A stretch of DNA of 64,000 bases from NCBI GenBank assembly GCA_965248075.1, contig CBDFIL010000003.1:1364001-1428000 (forward strand), in the 5' to 3' direction. The translations under genes were made by a program, and so were the position numbers. Each line of letters opens with the position of its first letter. Position 1 is the first letter of the stretch. This document shows, in pieces, positions 58,149-64,000 of this stretch. Below the pieces are notes generated by a model. It was not told the DNA's origin. It made no database searches and worked only from the letters and a program-made list of their open reading frames with translations. The DNA is from VXNE01 sp965248075. Its GTDB lineage: Bacteria; Pseudomonadota; Gammaproteobacteria; Pseudomonadales; Azotimanducaceae.

Positions 58149-60617
58149 ATGGTGAACAGAACCGACCTTCCCGCCGCGCTCGCGGGCCTGCGCGTGCTGG
58201 ACCTCTCGGGCACCGTCGCCACCGGCTACTGCGGCAAGCTGTTCGCCGACCACGGCGCGGAAGTCATCGACATCGAGCCGCCTGGCCGCGGCTTTCCCAC
58301 GCGCCGGCTCGCGCCCTTCGTGCCTGGCACCACCGCACCGGAGCAGAGCGCCCTGCACGGCTACCTGAGCACGAACAAGTCCAGCGTCGAACTCGACCTC
58401 GGCACTGCCCGGGGACGCGAGCCCGTGCTCCGGCTTGCGCGCGGCGCGGACCTCGTCCTCGAAGGCGAACGCCCGGGTGCGCTGGACGCGCTGGGCCTCG
58501 GCCTGAACGACCTGGCCGCCGTCTCGCCCGACGTCGTGGTCGCGTCGATCACCTGGTTCGGCCAGTCCGGCCCGTACCGCGACTACGCGGGATCCGACAA
58601 CGTCATACAGGCGCTCGTGGGCATCGTCCGCGGCATCGGCGAGCCCGACGATACACCGTGCACACCCTCCGGCTACCACGCCCAGATCGTCGCTGGGCTG
58701 ACCGCCTACATCGGCGCGCTCGGACAGGTCCTCGCCCGTGCCGGCGGCAACGCGGCAGGTCCGGTGCGCCTCGACGCCAGCATCCTGGAAGCGAACGTCT
58801 GCTTCACCGACGTCGGAGCGGTGGCCGGCTTCAGCGCGCGTGTCGGCTCGGTGCGGCGCATGGGCGTCAACCGCTTCCCGCCCACCTACCCGCTCGGCAT
58901 CTACGCCTGCCGGGACGGCTGGCTCGGAGTGACGGCACTGACTCCCAGCCAGTGGCACGCATTCTGTCGGCTCATCGGCATCGAACACCTCGCCGACAGG
59001 CCGCAATACCAGTCCACCACCGGCCGACTCCGCGATGCGGAACAGATGGATCCGCTCATCGTCGAACGCGTCGCGGACCGCTCGGCCCGAGAGCTCTTCG
59101 AGCGCGGTCAGGAAATGCGCATCCCGCTCGCCTTCGTGCCCACGATGGAGCAGATCTTCGAGGTGAACCAGTTCGTCGAGCGCGGCGCGTTCGCCCCCGT
59201 CGAGCATCCCGACCAGGGCGCGTACCTCGCACCCGTCACGCCGTTTCGCCTGTTCGGCACGCCGGCCGCGGCGAACGGTCCGGCACCGCGGCTGGGCTCA
59301 TCCAACGACCGGTTGCTGCCCCGTGCCGACGGACAGACGAAGGCCGGTCCCGGCAACGGAACGGCGCCTCCTGCGCGGGCCCGACCCGGCTCCCGGGAGC
59401 GGCTGTTGGCCGGGCTGCGCGTGGTAGACCTTTCCATGGGCTGGGCAGGGCCGCTCGCGGCGCGCCATCTCGCGGACATGGGCGCCGAAGTCGTCAAGGT
59501 CGAGAGTTGCGCGCGCTTCGACTGGTGGCGCGGCTGGGAGGCCACCCGCGAATGGATCGACGCGGGTGGCGCGGAGAAGTCCGTGGCGTTCAACACGGTC
59601 AACCGCAACAAGCGCGGGATCACGCTCGATCTCGCAAAGCCGACCGGCAACGCGCTCCTGAAACGTCTGGTCGCCGCATCCGACGTGGTGGTCGAGAACT
59701 ACTCCGCCGACGTGCTCCCGAAGCTCGGGCTGTCCTACGACGTGCTGCGGGAAGCGAACCCGGAACTGGTGATGATCTCCATGCCGGCTTTCGGCACGAA
59801 CGGCCCCTGGCGCGGCTACCGGGCCTATGGCTCGACGGTCGAGCAGGCATCGGGCCTGCCCCACCTGTCCGGTCGCGCGCACTGGAAGCCGACCATGGTG
59901 CACGTGGCCTACGGCGATGCGGTCGGCGGCCTGAACGGCGCGGCGGCCCTGCTCACGGCCCTCCGGCACAAGATGCAAACCGGCAAGGGCCAGTACCTCG
60001 ACCTCTCACAGGCGGAGTGCCTGTTCCCGCTCGCGGTACACGGCATCCTGACCCAATCGGCCACCGGGACCGCCCCCGACCGCCTCGGCAACCGTTCCCC
60101 CCTGCACGCACCGCACGGCGTGTTTCCGTGTGCTGGGGACGACGAGTGGATCGTGATCCACGTCCTGAACGAAACGCAGTGGTCACGGCTTCAGGCTCTC
60201 GTCGGCAACGGGCTCACGGGCTTCGGCGGACTCGACGATCGCCTGGAACGTGTCGACGCCCTGGAAGTTGCGCTCGCCGAGTGGACCGCGGCGTTCGAGG
60301 CGGACGATCTCATGACCACCCTCCAGGGACACGGCATCCCGGCGGGCCCCGTCCGCGCCAGTATCCATCTCGTGGGCGAACCGCAGCTCGCCGCCCGCGG
60401 CTTCTGGCCGATACTCGAGCGCGCGCACGTCGGGGAACAGCCGCACCCGTCGCCGCCCTACCGAACCGCGGCGGCGCCTTTCGGCATCGAGCGTCCGGCA
60501 CCGACGCTGGGGCAGCACAACCACGAAGTACTCACCGCGGTACTGGGGCTCGACGACACGGAGATCGCCGCGCTGGAGCGCGACGGGATCATCGGGACGA
60601 AACCCCTGCTCGCGTGA
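58149..60617 (+). CDS. Double-domain CaiB/BaiF (family III) CoA-transferase
   Basis: An 822-residue protein containing two family III CoA-transferase domains in tandem. The first covers about residues 1-400 (LAGLRVLDLSGTVATGYCGKL, YAGSDNVIQALVG). The second covers about 415-822 (LAGLRVVDLSMGWAGPLAARH, VVENYSADVLPKLGLSYD, YGDAVGGLNGAAALL). Single-domain members are about 400 residues and normally dimerise as interlocked rings; here the two halves may form the ring within one chain. The start ATG is 1 nt after the carboxylase stop, so they are co-translated. It would activate an acid with CoA from a donor thioester, feeding or following the carboxylase. Confidence 0.9.
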   Translation: MVNRTDLPAALAGLRVLDLSGTVATGYCGKLFADHGAEVIDIEPPGRGFPTRRLAPFVPGTTAPEQSALHGYLSTNKSSVELDLGTARGREPVLRLARGADLVLEGERPGALDALGLGLNDLAAVSPDVVVASITWFGQSGPYRDYAGSDNVIQALVGIVRGIGEPDDTPCTPSGYHAQIVAGLTAYIGALGQVLARAGGNAAGPVRLDASILEANVCFTDVGAVAGFSARVGSVRRMGVNRFPPTYPLGIYACRDGWLGVTALTPSQWHAFCRLIGIEHLADRPQYQSTTGRLRDAEQMDPLIVERVADRSARELFERGQEMRIPLAFVPTMEQIFEVNQFVERGAFAPVEHPDQGAYLAPVTPFRLFGTPAAANGPAPRLGSSNDRLLPRADGQTKAGPGNGTAPPARARPGSRERLLAGLRVVDLSMGWAGPLAARHLADMGAEVVKVESCARFDWWRGWEATREWIDAGGAEKSVAFNTVNRNKRGITLDLAKPTGNALLKRLVAASDVVVENYSADVLPKLGLSYDVLREANPELVMISMPAFGTNGPWRGYRAYGSTVEQASGLPHLSGRAHWKPTMVHVAYGDAVGGLNGAAALLTALRHKMQTGKGQYLDLSQAECLFPLAVHGILTQSATGTAPDRLGNRSPLHAPHGVFPCAGDDEWIVIHVLNETQWSRLQALVGNGLTGFGGLDDRLERVDALEVALAEWTAAFEADDLMTTLQGHGIPAGPVRASIHLVGEPQLAARGFWPILERAHVGEQPHPSPPYRTAAAPFGIERPAPTLGQHNHEVLTAVLGLDDTEIAALERDGIIGTKPLLA

Positions 60618-60647
60618 CGCCCGCCCGTCCCCGGGCTCAATCGATCC

Positions 60648-62840
60648 TCAAGCCGGCCCGGGGTTTGCGAGTTCGACCACGCGGTGCCGCGGGTCGTGCA
60701 GCCGTTCCCGGGCCCACGCCAGAACCTCGTCGTCATGCGTGAACAGGATCACCTGTGTCGCCGCAGCGATCGCAAGCAGGCTCTCCAGAAGTGCCTGTGC
60801 GCGCTTCGAGTCGCAGCCGCTCAACGCATCGTCGAGCAGCAGCGGACACACCTCGCCGCGGACCGTCAGATGACGGGCCAGGGCCAGACGCAGCAACAGG
60901 TAGACCTGCTCGGCCGTCCCGTGCGACAGCAGCTCGGCGCTGACGAAACGACCGTCCGGACCCCGCACCTCCACGCTCAGCGAGGCAGGATCGACCCGGC
61001 ACCCCAAGTAACGACCGTCGGTGACCCGCGGCAGCCATTCGAGGACGGTCTCGCGCAGGATGTGCGCGATGTCCCGGTGGACGCGCCGCTCCGCGCCGGC
61101 GAGGAACTCGATGGTGTGGCCGAGCGTCGCGTCGAGGCGCTCGATGGCGTCCAGATGACCCTTGGCCTCGGCCAGTCGCTCCTCGGCGGCCGCGAGGTCC
61201 GGCAGGTGACTCGCCCGCTCCCGCAATGCGCCACGCGCGCCCTGCAGTGCGTCCCGGGCCTCCCGCTCGCGCGCCTCGAGTTCGTCGATGGAGTCGCCTC
61301 CCATGTCCCCGCCAGCCAGGAGCGTTGCGTCGAGCGCGTCCCTGGCCGCGTCGGCCGATGCGATCAGGCCTTCCGTTCGAGCGGACAGTTCCTCGATGGT
61401 CTCCCCTGCCAGCAGTCGTTGCAGAGTGTCCCAGGCCTCCTGTTCCCGCTCAAATGCCTGGAGCCGCTCCAGGCGCCGCCGCTGCCACGCGCGCAAACCT
61501 TCGTGATACGTCGCGGCGGTGTCGCCCGCCACACCGGCCGCGGCCGATGCACTGCGCAGCTCCAGTTCCGCCTCGTCGAGACGCCGTTGCGCCTCCGCGA
61601 CCACCGCATCCGCCTGCCGGCGGCGCGCCAGTTCCTCTGTCAACCGGTCTCGTTCCGCTTCCAGTACCGCTGTCTCTCGCGCCTGTTCGGACCGCAAGGT
61701 ACGGCGACTCCACCACACGAGGCCCAAACCCACGGCGCCCAGGATCGCGCCTGGAACTGCGAACTCGGCCAGACCCGCCGCTACGCCCATCGCCAAGGCG
61801 ACCATCGCGCCGGCGAGCAGCATGCGCGGGCCTCGCCGCGGGCGGGAGACCGCCGACTGAAGTTCCAGTTCCAGCTCCGTGCACCGACGCTCGAGGTCCG
61901 CGGCCGGCACTCCGCCAGGATCTCGCGGCGTGGGGCATGCCGCCCAGGTCGCAATGGCGCCGGCCACCCGGTCCGCCAGCAGATGATCGTCGAACGGCCG
62001 CGGCGGACCCGCCGCAAAGCGTTCCGCCAGCGCACACGCTTTCGCCAGACGCGCTCTCGACCGCTCTGCCTGTTCCGCCAGATCCCGGGCCCGCGCGGCG
62101 TCGAGGCGGGCCCGCGTGTCCCGCAACCGCGCGTCGAGCGCACCGATGCGGGCACGTTCGCCGAGGTACTCCCGGCGCGCCTCGCGGGCCTGCGTCAAGG
62201 CGCTGCGTGCCGCGTCCACTTCGCCCCGCCACTGCATGAGGGGCTTCGTCCGGGCGCGCTCGGAGCCCACCCGTTCCCTGCGATAGTCATTCAGCATTTC
62301 CAGCGCACGGGCCGCCGTGGCGTCCGTGCCGGCCGAGTCGGCCGCGGCCTGCAAGGCGCCCTGCAGAGCTTCGGCGCCGTCGCGCAGCGCCAGCATCTGC
62401 GCCTGACGGACACACGCCGTGTGCAGGAAGGAAACGCGGTTGAGGCCGAGCCAGCGGGAGCCGTCCGGGGCCCCGTCGAAGACGATCTCGCTCGAGTAGT
62501 CGCGAGCGGCGATATCGGCGTCCTGCGCACTGCTCTCGACCTTCCCCGCCAGATCGTGGCGCAGTGCCACGCGGCGTCCGTCGGCAAGCTCGACCACCGC
62601 GCCCACCTCCCAGGCCCCGTCGTCGTCCCAGGGCCGGTGGCGCCGCTCGAACAGGACATCCCCGCCCGCCGCGCGTCCCTTGCCGCGGCGCATGCCGCAG
62701 AGTCCCGCATAGAGCGCGGCATGCCAGGTCGACTTGCCGGCCTCGTTCGCGCCGTGCACGACATTCATGCCGGGGCTCAGCTCGAGGGAGGCACCTCGGA
62801 GAGGCCCGAAGGCACGCGCCTCGATCGACTCGAAACGCAT
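60648..62840 (-). CDS. SbcC/YhaN-like AAA ATPase with central coiled coil and membrane hairpin
   Basis: A 730-residue ATPase of the SMC/Rad50-like group. Walker A is GANEAGKST (residues 30-38), the ABC-type signature is LSHGTAEQVYLLLRLAL, Walker B is LLLDDALSG (from 667), and the switch-like His is in ILFTHDDEVL. The middle is Ala/Arg/Glu-rich coiled coil. It is interrupted by two hydrophobic stretches (AGAMVALAMGVAAGLAEF and AILGAVGLGLVWW) that look like a membrane hairpin, a feature of the YhaN subgroup and not of SbcC. It overlaps the preceding phosphoesterase gene by one base (TGATG), so the two act as a nuclease-ATPase complex in DNA repair or DNA-end processing. Confidence 0.88.
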   Translation of the reverse strand: MRFESIEARAFGPLRGASLELSPGMNVVHGANEAGKSTWHAALYAGLCGMRRGKGRAAGGDVLFERRHRPWDDDGAWEVGAVVELADGRRVALRHDLAGKVESSAQDADIAARDYSSEIVFDGAPDGSRWLGLNRVSFLHTACVRQAQMLALRDGAEALQGALQAAADSAGTDATAARALEMLNDYRRERVGSERARTKPLMQWRGEVDAARSALTQAREARREYLGERARIGALDARLRDTRARLDAARARDLAEQAERSRARLAKACALAERFAAGPPRPFDDHLLADRVAGAIATWAACPTPRDPGGVPAADLERRCTELELELQSAVSRPRRGPRMLLAGAMVALAMGVAAGLAEFAVPGAILGAVGLGLVWWSRRTLRSEQARETAVLEAERDRLTEELARRRQADAVVAEAQRRLDEAELELRSASAAAGVAGDTAATYHEGLRAWQRRRLERLQAFEREQEAWDTLQRLLAGETIEELSARTEGLIASADAARDALDATLLAGGDMGGDSIDELEAREREARDALQGARGALRERASHLPDLAAAEERLAEAKGHLDAIERLDATLGHTIEFLAGAERRVHRDIAHILRETVLEWLPRVTDGRYLGCRVDPASLSVEVRGPDGRFVSAELLSHGTAEQVYLLLRLALARHLTVRGEVCPLLLDDALSGCDSKRAQALLESLLAIAAATQVILFTHDDEVLAWARERLHDPRHRVVELANPGPA

Positions 62841-63967
62841 CAGAGCACGTCGAGATCACGGCGGCCGTCGAGGGCGCGCAGCCCCGCAACCAGCACGCGG
62901 CGCTGCTCTGCCTCCGGCAGACCGGATTCCAGGACATCGTTCACAAAGGCGCCGCGTACGGTGTTCTCCTGCCGGATCGTCGCGACGTCGTAGCCCGGGT
63001 GCAGCGCGCCCTGGCGTACCCGCACGGCGCCGAAGATCTCCAGCAACGCATCGCGCAGATCGTCCTCGCGCAGATCCACGTCGCGTTCGAGCTCGCCCGT
63101 CACCGTCACCCGCGCCATCCCGCCGCGACCTTCGGCGAGCGCCCGAACCCGGTCCTGGATCTCCTGCCCCGACGTGCAGCCGCTGACGTCCAGTTCGAGT
63201 TCGTGCACCTCCGTCTGCGCTACCGTGCGGCGCTCGCGCGCCACGACGCCGTCCTCCCCGATGGTCGCGATCACCGCGCCCCGGGGACCGTCCTCACCGA
63301 ACGCCAGCGGGTCGGGATTTCCCGGGTAGGTGTGCCGCTCGGCGTCCTTCGGCCGGTGGTAGTGACCGACGAAGGCATGCAGCAGCCCCGCCGCGTCGAT
63401 CTCGCTGGCATCGAAGGCGGCGTGCGGTTCCTTGCCGCCGCCCTGTTCGCTGAACCACGAGCGCTCCGCCCCGTGGAAGAGGGCGATGTGCGCACCCGGT
63501 CCCTGTACGCCGAACCCCGCGAGGAAGTTGTCCGTGTTCGCCGGCGCCAGGTGCGCACCGCCCCACAGCGTCAGGCCCGAGCGCAACGGCACCGGGACGA
63601 GCCGCGGCTCCCGGAAGACGTGCACGTTCGGGCTCCAGGCGGTGAGCGCATAGACGCTTTCCGGCCCATACCAGTCGTGGTTGCCCGGCGCCAGGAACAC
63701 GGGAGTCGGGTCGAGTCCCGCGAGGGTGGCCCGCAGGAACTCGGCGGTGTCCGGCGTCACGCGTTCGTCCTCGTACAGGTCGCCGCCGCAGAAGAGCGCG
63801 TCCGCCCGCACCTCGCGCACGATCGCCACGATCCGCAACAGCGCGTTGCGCAGCCCCTGCCGCCGTTGCCGCGCAACCGAACTCGTCGCTCCCGCCCACG
63901 CGAAACCCGCGTCGAGGTGCAGATCGGCGAAGTGGACGATTCGGGTCGGGCGCGGCGTTCCTGACAT
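62840..63967 (-). CDS. SbcD/YhaO-like metallophosphoesterase (DNA exonuclease subunit)
   Basis: A 375-residue calcineurin-like phosphoesterase. The metal motifs run in order: FADLHLD (D15, H17), FCGGDLYEDE, APGNHDWYG, LFHGAE and FVGHYHRP. A C-terminal domain of about 130 residues would bind DNA or the ATPase coiled coil, as in Mre11/SbcD. The neighbouring ATPase gene overlaps its stop, which is the usual SbcD-SbcC or YhaO-YhaN order. The start at 63967 is near the window end and any promoter lies beyond or within the last 33 nt. Confidence 0.9.
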   Translation of the reverse strand: MSGTPRPTRIVHFADLHLDAGFAWAGATSSVARQRRQGLRNALLRIVAIVREVRADALFCGGDLYEDERVTPDTAEFLRATLAGLDPTPVFLAPGNHDWYGPESVYALTAWSPNVHVFREPRLVPVPLRSGLTLWGGAHLAPANTDNFLAGFGVQGPGAHIALFHGAERSWFSEQGGGKEPHAAFDASEIDAAGLLHAFVGHYHRPKDAERHTYPGNPDPLAFGEDGPRGAVIATIGEDGVVARERRTVAQTEVHELELDVSGCTSGQEIQDRVRALAEGRGGMARVTVTGELERDVDLREDDLRDALLEIFGAVRVRQGALHPGYDVATIRQENTVRGAFVNDVLESGLPEAEQRRVLVAGLRALDGRRDLDVL

Positions 63968-64000
63968 CGGGGCGCCATTATGCGCCGATGGGCGACCGGG

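Noticed and set aside
54770..58222. A 1150-codon open frame on the minus strand opposite the carboxylase
   Set aside because: It lies antisense to a carboxylase with every catalytic motif intact. Its composition is that of a GC-driven shadow frame.
1..64000. CRISPR arrays, rRNA or tRNA genes, and phage modules
   Set aside because: I saw no regularly spaced short repeats, no rRNA-like or tRNA-like sequence, and no phage structural genes. The repeats present are IS ends, a MITE and a REPIN-like unit.

Overview
The window is about 64 kb of visibly high-GC bacterial DNA. The organism is Gram-negative: it has a full-length TonB-dependent outer-membrane receptor, remnants of others, and periplasmic signal peptides. 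The gene content (steroid-ring catabolism, many Rieske, LLM, amidohydrolase and CoA-ester genes, several IS families) fits an uncultured proteobacterium-like heterotroph, perhaps a host-associated or marine one. That placement is inference. I saw no rRNA, tRNA or CRISPR.

Region 1 (1-10.6 kb): a minus-strand operon encodes an amidohydrolase (cut by the window edge), a Rieske oxygenase, an SDR and an acetoacetate-decarboxylase-like protein. A FadD3-like CoA ligase lies upstream on the same strand, and a 1080-aa TonB-dependent receptor is divergent from it. A small SRPBCC protein follows.

Region 2 (10.8-18 kb): a mobile-element patch. It holds an IS630-type element with a frameshift signal, a broken ISAs1-type transposase, an ABC exporter pair, a secreted amidohydrolase, two copies of a 72-bp repeat, an isolated IS630-like end and a 164-bp foldback MITE.

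Region 3 (18-31.6 kb): the core of the window. It is a plus-strand steroid-nucleus degradation cluster led by a divergent SDR: hsaA, hsaD, hsaC, ipdA, ipdB, ipdC, echA20, fadA6, SDR, ipdF, then kshA and a KstD-type flavoprotein. Together these would desaturate and hydroxylate the steroid nucleus, open ring A, and dismantle rings C/D as CoA thioesters; fadD3 in region 1 would activate the C/D fragment. hsaB, hsaEFG, kshB, fadE30-type dehydrogenases and kstR2 are not in the window.

Region 4 (31.6-44.7 kb): receptor remnants flank a TetR regulator and a secreted esterase. After them come an amidase/FAD-oxidase pair, a truncated enoyl-CoA hydratase next to a REPIN-like repeat, two LLM flavin oxidoreductases, a VOC protein, an amidohydrolase, a secreted metallo-beta-lactamase-fold hydrolase, an ADC-like protein and an MFS transporter.

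Region 5 (44.8-49.4 kb): an insertion-sequence nest. An IS256-type element sits inside an IS630-type transposase, with a perfect 9-bp target duplication, next to an intact IS1380-type element.

Region 6 (49.4-64 kb): an amidohydrolase, a decayed GPH symporter, a divergent SCP2-like/TetR pair, a DUF924 protein, and a coupled run of small unknown, methyltransferase, single-chain biotin-dependent carboxylase and double-domain CaiB/BaiF CoA-transferase. An SbcCD/YhaNO-like ATPase-nuclease pair closes the window on the minus strand.
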